DNA from: Prevotella aurantiaca JCM 15754
GTDB taxonomy: Bacteria; Bacteroidota; Bacteroidia; Bacteroidales; Bacteroidaceae
Length of the DNA stretch: 64,000 nt
Direction of reading: 5' to 3'
Assembly (NCBI RefSeq): GCF_000614025.1
Contig: NZ_BAKF01000004.1
Span: 62,001-126,000 of the forward strand
Below the pieces are notes generated by a model that saw only the letters and a program-made list of their open reading frames with translations, searched no databases and had not been told where the DNA came from. The translations under genes and the position numbers were made by a program. This document shows, piece after piece, positions 54,662 through 62,725 of the stretch; the stretch's first letter is position 1; the number at the start of each line of letters is the position of its first letter.

Positions 54662-56719
54662 ATGAGATCTAAAATTCTTTTAGCCTTCTTTGTGCTATTT
54701 AATTTAACATTAATGGCGCAAAATCCTGTACGTTTTAGTGTGCAGCAGAAGAAAGTATCGCCAACAGAAGTAGATGTTATCTTTACTGGTAAGATTGATG
54801 CTGGCTGGCATGTTTACTCTACTGGAATTCCAGCAGGCGGTCCTACATCAGCTTCGCTTACTACTGAGAAGGCTGAAGGGGCACAAGCAGTCGGTAAACT
54901 TACACCTCGTGGAAAAGAAGTAAATGTATTTGAGAAGATGTTTGAGATGAAGGTACGTTACTTTGAACATAATGTAAGCTTCATACAAAAATACAAAATC
55001 ACGGGTAAAACCTATAAAATAGCAGGTTATTTGGAATACGGTGCATGTAACGAAGAAATGTGTATGCCACCATCTACAGTAGAATTTAATTTCACAGGTA
55101 ATGGTCCTGCTGATGCTCCAGCAGCAACTGAAACAGCTGAAGCGAAGGGAAATGAAACTGAAACAGCTGACGCTGCAGCTACACAAATAGGTGGAACAGA
55201 TACTGCAAAGACTGTATTGACTGATAATGCTATGCAAGGCGACTCTGTACAGGCATCTGGAGCTGGTGCTGTAAGTGCGTCAGAACTATGGCGTCCTGTT
55301 ATTAAAGAGTTGGAAGCGTTTAACGAAGATAAGGGTAATAAGGATAATTCTCTCATCGGTATCTTCTTTATGGGTATTTTAGGAGGATTTATTGCTTTGC
55401 TTACACCATGTGTGTGGCCAATTATTCCAATGACAGTTAGTTTCTTCCTAAAGCGTGCAAAGGACGATAAAGGCAAAGGTATTCGTGACGCAATAACTTA
55501 TGGTATCTCTATTATCGTAATTTATATGGGTTTGGCTGCTGTTATTACAGCTATCTTTGGCCCACAGAAACTGAACGAATTGGCAACAAATGCGCCATTT
55601 AACGTATTCTTCTTCCTTATGTTGGTAGTGTTTGCACTCAGCTTCTTTGGTTGGTTCGAACTCCGTTTGCCAGCATCATGGGGAAATGCAATGGATAATA
55701 AGGCTGCTGCCACAACAGGTTTGCTTTCTATTTTCTTGATGGCGTTCACTCTTTCTTTGGTGTCTTTCTCTTGTACAGCGCCTGTTGTAGGTTTGCTTCT
55801 CGTGCAAGCAGCCACCAGTGGAGATTGGGTTGCACCTGCAATCGGTATGTTTGGTTTTGCTTTTGCATTAGCATTGCCTTTCACTCTGTTTGCTTTGTTC
55901 CCTACATGGTTGAAGCAAGCACCTAAATCAGGCTCATGGATGAACATGATTAAGGTGGTATTAGGTTTCATAGAATTAGCTTTTGCTTTCAAGTTCTTGT
56001 CTGTTGCCGATCTTGCATATGGCTGGCATATCCTTGATAGAGAGACTTTCCTCGCTATATGGATTGTTATCTTCGGTATAATGGGCTTGTATCTCATTGG
56101 TAAAGTTAAGTTCCCACACGATGATCCTACCCAAACAGCAATGCCAGTGCCAGCTATTATGCTGGGTATGATATCTTTAGCGTTTACCGTATATATGGTT
56201 CCAGGCTTGTGGGGAGCTCCTTTGAAAGCTGTTAGTGCGTTTGCACCACCTATTTATACACAGGATTTCAACTTGCATCATCAAGAAGTTGAACCTAAAT
56301 ACAAGGATTATGAAGAAGGAATGCGTGCTGCTGCACAAGCAGGAAAGCCAGTAATGCTCGACTTTACAGGCTTTGGCTGTGTGAATTGCCGTAAGATGGA
56401 AGGCGCAGTGTGGACAAATGCTGAAGTAGCGGAAAAGCTAAATAACGACTATATCTTGATTTCGCTCTACGTAGACGACAAAACTCCATTGAAAGAACCT
56501 ATCAAGGTGAAGCGTTCTGATGGTACAATACGTACCCTACGTACCATTGGTGACAAGTGGAGTTACTTACAAGAGTCTAAGTTTGGATACTTAGCGCAAC
56601 CTTTCTATGTAACAGTTGATAACCATGGAAACCCACTTAGCGGTAGCTTCGTATATAAAGAAGATATCCCTGGATACCTTGATTTCTTGAATAAGGGCAT
56701 AGAAAACTATAAGAAATAA
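54662..56719 (+). CDS. dsbD: Thiol:disulfide interchange protein, DsbD family
   Basis: 685 residues from ATG 54662; the ATG at 54605 adds a polar stretch ahead of a clean signal peptide (MRSKILLAFFVLFNLTLMAQ), so it is less likely. Order: periplasmic beta domain about 20-160 (with cysteines in YGACNEEMCMPP), an Ala/Thr-rich linker, eight-helix DsbD transmembrane region about 230-530 (GGFIALLTPCVWPIIPMTVS and SLVSFSCTAPVVGLLLVQAA with the two membrane cysteines), and a C-terminal thioredoxin domain with CxxC in GFGCVNCRKM. It passes electrons from cytoplasmic thioredoxin to periplasmic proteins. Confidence 0.93.
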   Translation: MRSKILLAFFVLFNLTLMAQNPVRFSVQQKKVSPTEVDVIFTGKIDAGWHVYSTGIPAGGPTSASLTTEKAEGAQAVGKLTPRGKEVNVFEKMFEMKVRYFEHNVSFIQKYKITGKTYKIAGYLEYGACNEEMCMPPSTVEFNFTGNGPADAPAATETAEAKGNETETADAAATQIGGTDTAKTVLTDNAMQGDSVQASGAGAVSASELWRPVIKELEAFNEDKGNKDNSLIGIFFMGILGGFIALLTPCVWPIIPMTVSFFLKRAKDDKGKGIRDAITYGISIIVIYMGLAAVITAIFGPQKLNELATNAPFNVFFFLMLVVFALSFFGWFELRLPASWGNAMDNKAAATTGLLSIFLMAFTLSLVSFSCTAPVVGLLLVQAATSGDWVAPAIGMFGFAFALALPFTLFALFPTWLKQAPKSGSWMNMIKVVLGFIELAFAFKFLSVADLAYGWHILDRETFLAIWIVIFGIMGLYLIGKVKFPHDDPTQTAMPVPAIMLGMISLAFTVYMVPGLWGAPLKAVSAFAPPIYTQDFNLHHQEVEPKYKDYEEGMRAAAQAGKPVMLDFTGFGCVNCRKMEGAVWTNAEVAEKLNNDYILISLYVDDKTPLKEPIKVKRSDGTIRTLRTIGDKWSYLQESKFGYLAQPFYVTVDNHGNPLSGSFVYKEDIPGYLDFLNKGIENYKK

Positions 56720-56787
56720 GTAGATATAGGTTTTTAAATCTCCTTCTTAGGATGATGAAAGCACCTCTAAAACTTACATAAAATTAC

Positions 56788-56838
56788 AATAAGGTCAACA
56801 AGTTATGGTTCTTAGAACAAATACTTGTTGGCCTTATT
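56788..56838 (+). terminator. Terminator of the DsbD-like gene
   Basis: 16-bp stem AATAAGGTCAACAAGT / ACTTGTTGGCCTTATT with one G-T pair (56788-56803 with 56823-56838), followed by CTTTTTC. Confidence 0.82.
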
Positions 56839-56993
56839 CTTTTTCATTTTTTTGCTGTCAGCCTATATTCCTATAACTATACCTTTCTTATTATAAATGT
56901 GAAGTAAAGAATAAGAAACTGTATGAATAAATGAATAGATAGAAACCAAATATGAATAGGAATTTAAACGACATGTAAAAAATCCTAATTTAT

Positions 56994-57024
56994 TTTGACA
57001 TTCAATACTTTTGGTTTACATTTG
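56994..57024 (+). promoter_or_regulatory. Promoter of rsmI, very close to the start codon
   Basis: TTTG (56994-56997), 19 bases, TACATTTG (57017-57024), 8 bases, then ATG at 57033. An ideal -33/-7 pair implying a leader of only a few bases. Confidence 0.75.
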
Positions 57025-57032
57025 CAACGTTT

Positions 57033-57737
57033 ATGGGTATTTTATATCTTGTACCAACACCAGTGGGGAATATGGAAGACATCACATTACGTGCTCTTCG
57101 AATTCTCAAAGAAGCGGATTTGATACTCTGCGAGGATACTCGCACGTCGGGTATTCTGCTAAAACATTTTGAAATAAAGAACCATTTGGTGGCGCATCAT
57201 AAGTTTAATGAACATGGAACAGCAGCAGGAATCGTCAATAGACTAAAGGCAGGCGAAACCATTGCGCTTATTTCCGATGCAGGCACGCCAGGCATTAGCG
57301 ACCCAGGATTCTACTTGGCGCGCGAAGCTATAGCAGCAGGCATTACCGTTCAGACCCTCCCCGGGGCTACAGCTATGGTTCCAGCATTGGTCTCAAGTGG
57401 CTTTCCTTGTGATCGTTTCTGCTTTGAAGGTTTTTTGCCGCAGAAGAAAGGACGTAAAACGCAGATTGAAAGTCTTGCCGAAGAAAGTAGAACGATGGTC
57501 TTTTATGAATCGCCTTACCGCATAATAAAGACGTTAGAGCAGTTTATAGAAGTCTTTGGCGAGGGCCGAATGGTAAGTTGTTGCCGTGAAATCTCTAAGC
57601 TTCACGAAGAGAGTGTACGTGGGACTCTCGCTGAAGTGCTTGCTCATTTTAAGAGAATAGCACCTAGAGGCGAATTCGTTATCGTATTGGCAGGGACAGA
57701 AAAGATTAGAAAGAAAAAAAGCATTAGCGAAGATTAG
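57033..57737 (+). CDS. rsmI: 16S rRNA (cytidine-1402-2'-O)-methyltransferase RsmI
   Basis: 234 residues. Methylates the ribose of C1402 in the decoding centre using S-adenosylmethionine. Family signature LYLVPTPVGNMEDITLRALR, LILCEDTRTSGILLKHF, IALISDAGTPGISDPGF and LPGATAMVPALVSSGF are all present. The Bacteroidota form is shorter than the E. coli protein because the C-terminal extension is absent. The lipoprotein gene follows after 35 bases. Confidence 0.95.
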   Translation: MGILYLVPTPVGNMEDITLRALRILKEADLILCEDTRTSGILLKHFEIKNHLVAHHKFNEHGTAAGIVNRLKAGETIALISDAGTPGISDPGFYLAREAIAAGITVQTLPGATAMVPALVSSGFPCDRFCFEGFLPQKKGRKTQIESLAEESRTMVFYESPYRIIKTLEQFIEVFGEGRMVSCCREISKLHEESVRGTLAEVLAHFKRIAPRGEFVIVLAGTEKIRKKKSISED

Positions 57738-57772
57738 TATTCTTCGAAATTATGAATGAAAATAAATAGAGT

Positions 57773-58663
57773 ATGAAAAAGCTATTAATTTATGCAGCTT
57801 GCGGTGCTATAGCACTTGCTTCCTGCAAACAAGAGAAATCTACAATTAATCCAGCAGAAATCCAAAACGATTCTTTGCGTGCCATTATCAATGCTCGTGA
57901 TAACGAGGTTAACGATATGATGGCTACATTGAATCAGATCCAGCAAGGCTTTGCTGAAATCAACGCTGCTGAAAATCGTGTAACGTTAGCAAAGGAAGGA
58001 GAGAAAGCAGATAAGAATACTCAAATAAAAGAGAATATCCAATTCATTGCTCAACGTATGCAAGAGAATCGTGAGTTGATAAAGAAACTTCAGCAACAGT
58101 TGCAAGCTACAGGCTTCAAAGGCGAGGAAATGAAGAAGACACTTGGTCAGATGACAGCTCAGCTTGCACAGAAAGACAAAGAGTTGCAGGCGCTTCGTGC
58201 AGAGTTAGCATCAAAGAATATTCATATTAAGGAACTTGATCAGACCATTACAGGCTTGAATACAGATGTTTCTAATCTGAAGACTGAGAAGCAAAACCTT
58301 GAAACTGAAAATACAAACTTGCAGACTGAGTCTAAGCAAAAGAGCGAAACCATTTCTTCTCAAGATGTGCAACTGAATACAGCATGGTATGTATTTGGTA
58401 CAAAGAAGGAACTTAAGGAACAGCGCATACTTGCTGATGGTAAGGTTTTACAAGGCAGTTTCAACAAGAGTTACTTTACAAGAATAGATATTCGCACCAC
58501 TCGTGAGATTAAATTGTATAGCAAGAGTGCATCATTGCTAACTGCACACCCAGGCAGTAGCTACTCTCTTGCAAAGGATGCAACTGGTCAATATGTTCTT
58601 CGTATCACTGATCCAAATACATTCTGGAGCACAAGTAAGTATCTTGTAATGCAAGTAAAATAA
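57773..58663 (+). CDS. Coiled-coil lipoprotein of unknown function
   Basis: 296 residues. Lipobox IALASC (Cys 18) in MKKLLIYAACGAIALASCKQ. Residues about 30-215 form a long coiled coil (QLAQKDKELQALRAELASKN, TDVSNLKTEKQNLETENTNL). The last 80 residues are a small beta domain (QLNTAWYVFGTKKELKEQRI, YFTRIDIRTTREIKLYSKSA). I recognise the plan from Bacteroidota periplasmic proteins but no function. It probably spans part of the periplasm from the outer or inner membrane. It is in line with rsmI, and a terminator follows. Confidence 0.75.
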   Translation: MKKLLIYAACGAIALASCKQEKSTINPAEIQNDSLRAIINARDNEVNDMMATLNQIQQGFAEINAAENRVTLAKEGEKADKNTQIKENIQFIAQRMQENRELIKKLQQQLQATGFKGEEMKKTLGQMTAQLAQKDKELQALRAELASKNIHIKELDQTITGLNTDVSNLKTEKQNLETENTNLQTESKQKSETISSQDVQLNTAWYVFGTKKELKEQRILADGKVLQGSFNKSYFTRIDIRTTREIKLYSKSASLLTAHPGSSYSLAKDATGQYVLRITDPNTFWSTSKYLVMQVK

Positions 58664-58684
58664 AGAAAGTAGAATACAATGATT

Positions 58685-58726
58685 AAAGCGAGCACTTTAT
58701 TTTTTAAGGTGCTCGCTTTGTTTTTT
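58685..58726 (+). terminator. Terminator of rsmI-lipoprotein unit
   Basis: 11-bp perfect stem AAAGCGAGCAC / GTGCTCGCTTT (58685-58695 with 58709-58719) followed by GTTTTTTG. Confidence 0.88.
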
Positions 58727-58842
58727 GTCCCTCTTTCTTTATATCTTATTTTTCGTTTGAGGTTTGCTGGAACAATCAGAATACTGTAAATATTTTTTAA
58801 GACACATAATTCTGTGTAACCATTTAACCTTCAGCGATTTAC

Positions 58843-58930
58843 AAAACAGGCTCTTTTGCATTGCAAAAGAGCCTGTTTTGCGTGGTAAAAGTGCCTATAT
58901 TGTAACGTAAAATAGCCGCTTTTGCGATTT
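58843..58930 (+). repeat. 22-bp periodic array, family A, locus 3 (4 units)
   Basis: Units start at 58843, 58865, 58887 and 58909, each exactly 22 bases and each beginning with AAAA. Units 1 and 2 make a perfect 18-bp inverted repeat (AAAACAGGCTCTTTTGCA, one base, complement at 58862-58879). The last unit has CCGCTTTTGC. Lies between a terminator and the convergent tadA gene. Confidence 0.85.
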
Positions 58931-59032
58931 CAAAGTGTTATTATTACTTTCTGTTGTAATTTTCTTTACAAAAACGGAATGATTTTCTTGTTAACTTAAA
59001 ACTTTTGGAAATGTCGGCTAAGTAAGTTTTTG

Positions 59033-59485
59033 TTATCTTCGTTCTTTGAAGAATTGTTGCATAAGCTTTTTACATTCTTCTTCTCTTACACCTTTTGTTA
59101 CCATTGTTTTTTTGTGGAGTGCGTGTGGAGCGAAGGCTGAAAAACCTCGCTTTTCGTCGGCACAGCCATAGACAACTCGCTTTATTTGCGACCAGCCTAA
59201 TGCACCTGCACACATGATACAAGGTTCTACTGTTACGTATAGCGTGCAGTCTTGCAAGTATTTCCCACCTAATTCGTTGGCCGACATTGTTATTACTTGC
59301 ATTTCGGCATGTGCAGTAACATCGGTCAGTGCCTCTGTTAGATTGTGTGCACGTGCAATTATTTTGTCGCGACACACTATTATGGCGCCTACAGGAATCT
59401 CACCTTTATTGTAGGCTTCTTCGGCTAATGCCAAAGCACGTCTCATATAATAGTCGTCTTTTTTTATTTGTTCTTCGGTGCTCAT
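59033..59485 (-). CDS. tadA: tRNA-specific adenosine deaminase TadA
   Basis: 150 residues. Converts A34 to inosine in tRNA-Arg(ACG). Zinc site HAE in DVTAHAEMQVI (catalytic Glu) and PCxxC in VEPCIMCAGALGWSQIKRVV. The typical start YYMRRALALAEEAYNKGEIP and GAIIVCRDKIIARAHNLTE are present. Related nucleoside deaminases such as guanine deaminase have similar motifs; length and context favour TadA. Divergent from yraN. Confidence 0.92.
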   Translation of the reverse strand: MSTEEQIKKDDYYMRRALALAEEAYNKGEIPVGAIIVCRDKIIARAHNLTEALTDVTAHAEMQVITMSANELGGKYLQDCTLYVTVEPCIMCAGALGWSQIKRVVYGCADEKRGFSAFAPHALHKKTMVTKGVREEECKKLMQQFFKERR

Positions 59486-59505
59486 ATATGTATATTATAT
59501 CGTCG

Positions 59506-59513
59506 CAAATTTA
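59506..59513 (-). promoter_or_regulatory. Predicted -7 box of tadA
   Basis: Minus-strand TAAATTTG followed by CGACG; start codon 20 bases downstream. Confidence 0.5.
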
Positions 59514-59545
59514 CAATATTAATTCTATAATTCAGAAAAAACCTC

Positions 59546-59553
59546 TATCTTTG
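59546..59553 (+). promoter_or_regulatory. Predicted -7 box of yraN-birA-pyrH
   Basis: TATCTTTG followed by TACTATG; 45 bases before the ATG at 59599 and divergent from the tadA promoter. Confidence 0.6.
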
Positions 59554-59598
59554 TACTATGATAACAATAGACAGGCAATCTATTAGTTCGATAATAAT

Positions 59599-59961
59599 AT
59601 GGCATTACACAACGAAACAGGTAAATGGGGCGAGCAGATAGCGTGTGAATATTTGATGCGCGAGGGCTACAGAATCGTGGAAAGAGACTGGAAATGTGGT
59701 CAGCGTGATTTGGATATTGTTGCTATTGAAAACGATGTTTATGTGTTTGTAGAGGTTAAAACACGAAGAAATGAGCGTTTTGTCAATGCTGATGAGGCTG
59801 TAACAACACAGAAAATTCGTTCTGTTTCTATTGCTGCAAATGCTTATGTAAAGGGTCATCGTATTGATAGAGTGCTGCGTTTCGATATAATTACGATAGT
59901 TGGAACGCCCGATAAATATGAAATCCGTCACACTAAAGATGCTTTTCTTCCATTTATATGA
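59599..59961 (+). CDS. yraN: YraN family (UPF0102) endonuclease-like protein
   Basis: 120 residues, the usual length. A small restriction-endonuclease-fold domain with KWGEQIACEYLMREGYRIVE, WKCGQRDLDIVAIENDVYVF and VEVKTRRN; the D...E-x-K pattern is that of a metal-dependent nuclease. Biological role is not established. It leads a run with birA and pyrH (gap 40 bases, then overlap). Confidence 0.9.
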   Translation: MALHNETGKWGEQIACEYLMREGYRIVERDWKCGQRDLDIVAIENDVYVFVEVKTRRNERFVNADEAVTTQKIRSVSIAANAYVKGHRIDRVLRFDIITIVGTPDKYEIRHTKDAFLPFI

Positions 59962-60001
59962 TCGAAGATTTGCAGAATAATGATATAATGTATTTACTTT
60001 T

Positions 60002-60793
60002 ATGAACCTCATTCATAAGATAAAAGCAGCTTTCCAAAAGGAAAAGAAGTCTACAACAAAGATTGTACGATTGGAAACAATCAGCAGTACTAATGATTTT
60101 CTGAAGACTTATTCGCCATCAGACGGAGAGCCAATGACAGTGGCAGTTGCCGATTTTCAGACTGCAGGACGTGGGCAAGGAACTAATAGTTGGGAGAGTG
60201 AATCAGGAAAGAATCTCTTATTTTCTGTTCTTTTGCACCCTGTTGAAGTGCCTGTTGCCTGTCAGTTTCTGTTGTCTGAATATGGTGCATTATCATTAAG
60301 AGAAGCATTGACAGACTATGTGGACGAAGGTAGCATTACGCTGAAATGGCCGAACGATATATATTGGAACGATAAAAAGCTAAGCGGTACGCTGATAGAA
60401 ACTAAGTTAAGCGGTGGTAGAATTAAAGACTGCGTGTTTGGAGTTGGACTGAATGTAAACCAAACTGAATTTATAAGTGATGCTCCTAATCCTATTTCTC
60501 TATGTCAGATATTAGGCAAAGAAGTGAATAAAGAAGAACTCCTGCAAAAGATTATAGCATCGTTTGAACGAAACTACGAGTTAATTAGAAGCGCTAACTA
60601 TGGCGAACTATCAGCTATGTATCATGCAGTATTGTATCGTTCAAAAGGCTTTTATCCTTACGAAGAAACAGACGGAACGGTGTTTGAAGGTGCTATTGTA
60701 GAAGTTGAGGACGACGGACACCTTATACTTCGCGACCGAGAAGGAATGATAAGAAGTTACGAATTTAAAGAAATAAAGTATGGCAAGATTTAA
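60002..60793 (+). CDS. birA: Biotin-[acetyl-CoA-carboxylase] ligase
   Basis: 263 residues. Activates biotin as biotinyl-AMP and attaches it to carrier lysines. Biotin and ATP site: ADFQTAGRGQGTNSWESESG then KNLLFSVLL, and LKWPNDIYWNDKKLSGTLIE; a C-terminal SH3-like segment (ILRDREGMIRSYEFKEI). The N-terminal DNA-binding domain of E. coli BirA is absent, so this is the monofunctional type and not a repressor. Overlaps the pyrH start by 14 bases. Confidence 0.94.
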   Translation: MNLIHKIKAAFQKEKKSTTKIVRLETISSTNDFLKTYSPSDGEPMTVAVADFQTAGRGQGTNSWESESGKNLLFSVLLHPVEVPVACQFLLSEYGALSLREALTDYVDEGSITLKWPNDIYWNDKKLSGTLIETKLSGGRIKDCVFGVGLNVNQTEFISDAPNPISLCQILGKEVNKEELLQKIIASFERNYELIRSANYGELSAMYHAVLYRSKGFYPYEETDGTVFEGAIVEVEDDGHLILRDREGMIRSYEFKEIKYGKI

Positions 60794-61490
60794 AAGAATT
60801 CTCTTAAAGCTTTCGGGCGAGAGTTTAATGGGTAAACAAGGATATGGCATTGATGCAGAACGCCTTGAAGATTATGCACGTCAGATAAAGGAAATACACG
60901 ATATGGGTGTGCAAATTGGTATTGTAATTGGCGGTGGTAATATCTTTCGTGGACTATCAGGCAGCCAAAAAGGCTTTGATAGAGTAAAAGGAGACCAGAT
61001 GGGTATGTGCGCAACGGTAATTAATTCGCTCGCGTTAAGCTCTGCTTTGGGAGCTTTTGGTGTGAAGTCGAAGGTAATGACAGCAATCCGTATGGAACCT
61101 ATTGGTGAGTCTTATAGTAAATGGAAAGCTGTTGAAGCTCTCGAAGCAGGTTATATCTGTATTTTCTCTGCTGGAACAGGTAACCCTTATTTCACTACCG
61201 ATACAGGTTCAAGCTTGCGTGGTATAGAGATAGAAGCCGACGTAATGTTGAAGGGTACACGAGTAGATGGTGTTTATACGGCAGACCCAGAGAAGGACCC
61301 TACAGCTACTAAGTTTACCGCAATAACTTACGATGAGATATACAATAAAGGTTTGAAGGTTATGGACCTTACTGCTACAACCATGTGCAAGGAAAATAAT
61401 CTTCCTATCTATGTGTTCAATATGGATATTGTTGGAAACTTAAAGAAAGTAATTGACGGAGAAGATATTGGCACTTTGGTGCATAATTAA
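60780..61490 (+). CDS. pyrH: UMP kinase PyrH
   Basis: 236 residues. Phosphorylates UMP to UDP. Amino-acid-kinase fold with ILLKLSGESLMGKQGYGID, IGIVIGGGNIFRGLSG, TGNPYFTTDTGSSLRGIEIE and VDGVYTADPEKDPTATKF. The start lies inside birA in another frame and is the normal family start. In many bacteria frr follows pyrH; here it does not. Confidence 0.96.
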   Translation: MARFKRILLKLSGESLMGKQGYGIDAERLEDYARQIKEIHDMGVQIGIVIGGGNIFRGLSGSQKGFDRVKGDQMGMCATVINSLALSSALGAFGVKSKVMTAIRMEPIGESYSKWKAVEALEAGYICIFSAGTGNPYFTTDTGSSLRGIEIEADVMLKGTRVDGVYTADPEKDPTATKFTAITYDEIYNKGLKVMDLTATTMCKENNLPIYVFNMDIVGNLKKVIDGEDIGTLVHN

Positions 61491-61691
61491 ACCCCAATCT
61501 GTCAATAGACTGATATTCAAAAGAAAGATTTTATAACTATTGCTTCCTGTTTTCTTTTTGTTTGCTTGTTAGCATTTTGTATGTTATGTTGTTTTTACAT
61601 AGTGTGCTAGGCCTTCAAGAATAAAACAGATAATTTGTTAGAACAGTACAGAACGCTGAACGATTATAATTAAAGTTGAATTATATAGACC

Positions 61692-62519
61692 ATGTCGAAG
61701 AAGATAACGAGCCAACAAAGAGAGGAAAGTTACAGGCGTCAACGTAGCTATTGGTGGTGTAGAGTGCGTATCACAATATACATCACGATGGCTATTTTGC
61801 AGCTGTTTCTTATCGTTTATGATAATTTGTCGGGGGTTCCGACGGTTGGTTATAAAGGCTTGCTGTGGCAACTTATTTTAAAATCCACACCTGCAATGTT
61901 TTTTGTCTACCCTGTGTTGATTATAGTCGTAACTGTTAAGATGAATAGAATAACCACTTATGAAGACCGTCACCGAAGACGAAATTTTGAAATTGAAGAG
62001 CGAAAGTGGCGCAAAAATGCTGCTAAACTTGGATTGTTTCTCATTGCAGTCTTGGCTATTGCAGCGTTTATTGGAGGCGGTATGGGTGTGTTTAATTACG
62101 TGAAAGACTTGATAAGTGAACCGAAAACAGAGAAAATGATTTTAAATGAGGTGTTGTATAAGCATTATGAATTTAGCTCAAAACAACGTTTTAGTTGGCT
62201 GTTCCCTAAAACAGGAGGCGGAGAATTTACTTTGTTCTTCACTAGTTATAAAGAAAAAGACGAGTGGGGATTTAAAAAGTATTATCATTTTCATGTCTCA
62301 CAGAGCGAGGTAGATGTAGTCGACCAGATGCTACATGGGGTATTAGTGGGAGATAAGGCATTTTCAGCAGACCAATTTATCCATGAAACCGATGCCAAAG
62401 GTTTACGTGGGCGTGGCTTTAGAGAAGGTTTAATCAATGGTGGGAAGCCAGTACACTACCTAGTTACTTATTATCCGCATACCCAAACTATTATAAGTAC
62501 AAAGTTAATAAAACATTAA
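61692..62519 (+). CDS. Membrane protein of unknown function
   Basis: 275 residues. A basic start (MSKKITSQQREESYRRQRSY), then helices at about 32-48 (TIYITMAILQLFLIVYD), about 62-83 (LILKSTPAMFFVYPVLIIVV) and about 115-135 (KLGLFLIAVLAIAAFIGGGM), then a soluble domain of about 140 residues with no motif I recognise (FSWLFPKTGGGEFTLFFTSY, YLVTYYPHTQTIISTKLIKH). It could be a regulator or envelope protein; no function assigned. It stands 200 bases after pyrH, so probably has its own promoter, not identified. Confidence 0.7.
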   Translation: MSKKITSQQREESYRRQRSYWWCRVRITIYITMAILQLFLIVYDNLSGVPTVGYKGLLWQLILKSTPAMFFVYPVLIIVVTVKMNRITTYEDRHRRRNFEIEERKWRKNAAKLGLFLIAVLAIAAFIGGGMGVFNYVKDLISEPKTEKMILNEVLYKHYEFSSKQRFSWLFPKTGGGEFTLFFTSYKEKDEWGFKKYYHFHVSQSEVDVVDQMLHGVLVGDKAFSADQFIHETDAKGLRGRGFREGLINGGKPVHYLVTYYPHTQTIISTKLIKH

Positions 62520-62620
62520 TGATACTTAATGCTGTAAGAAAAGTGCATTTGTTTGCGAGTGATAGTCCATCAGAGTTGTTTTGGGAACTCTTATTTGAAG
62601 GATATAAGATGCGAGTAACA

Positions 62621-62664
62621 TAGCATAATATGATGTCATATTCAGACAAATATGACGTCATATT
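62621..62664. repeat. 22-bp periodic pair, family D
   Basis: Two 22-bp units start at 62621 and 62643. Each contains an 8-base near-palindrome, TGATGTCA at 62631 and perfect TGACGTCA at 62653, 22 bases apart, within larger AATATGAYGTCATATT palindromes. They also pair with each other as an inverted repeat. Because both halves are followed by T-rich DNA they could act as a bidirectional terminator between the convergent genes at 61692 and 62726. Confidence 0.65.
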
Positions 62665-62725
62665 TTTAATTCTTACCTATAATGTTGAATTTACAAATAG
62701 GAGATAGTTGTTTCTAAAAGTTAGA

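Larger units (their letters stand above)
56720..57032. other. Gap between dsbD and rsmI
   Basis: Holds the dsbD terminator and the rsmI promoter; the roughly 150 bases between are AT-rich with no supportable feature. Confidence 0.5.

Noticed and set aside
55522..56097. Reverse-strand frame opposite dsbD (191 codons)
   Set aside because: The forward strand encodes the DsbD membrane region here; the reverse translation lacks any recognisable feature.
58843..58930. Could the 22-bp arrays be CRISPR remnants?
   Set aside because: Units are directly adjacent with no unique spacers, units are imperfect, and no cas genes are present.
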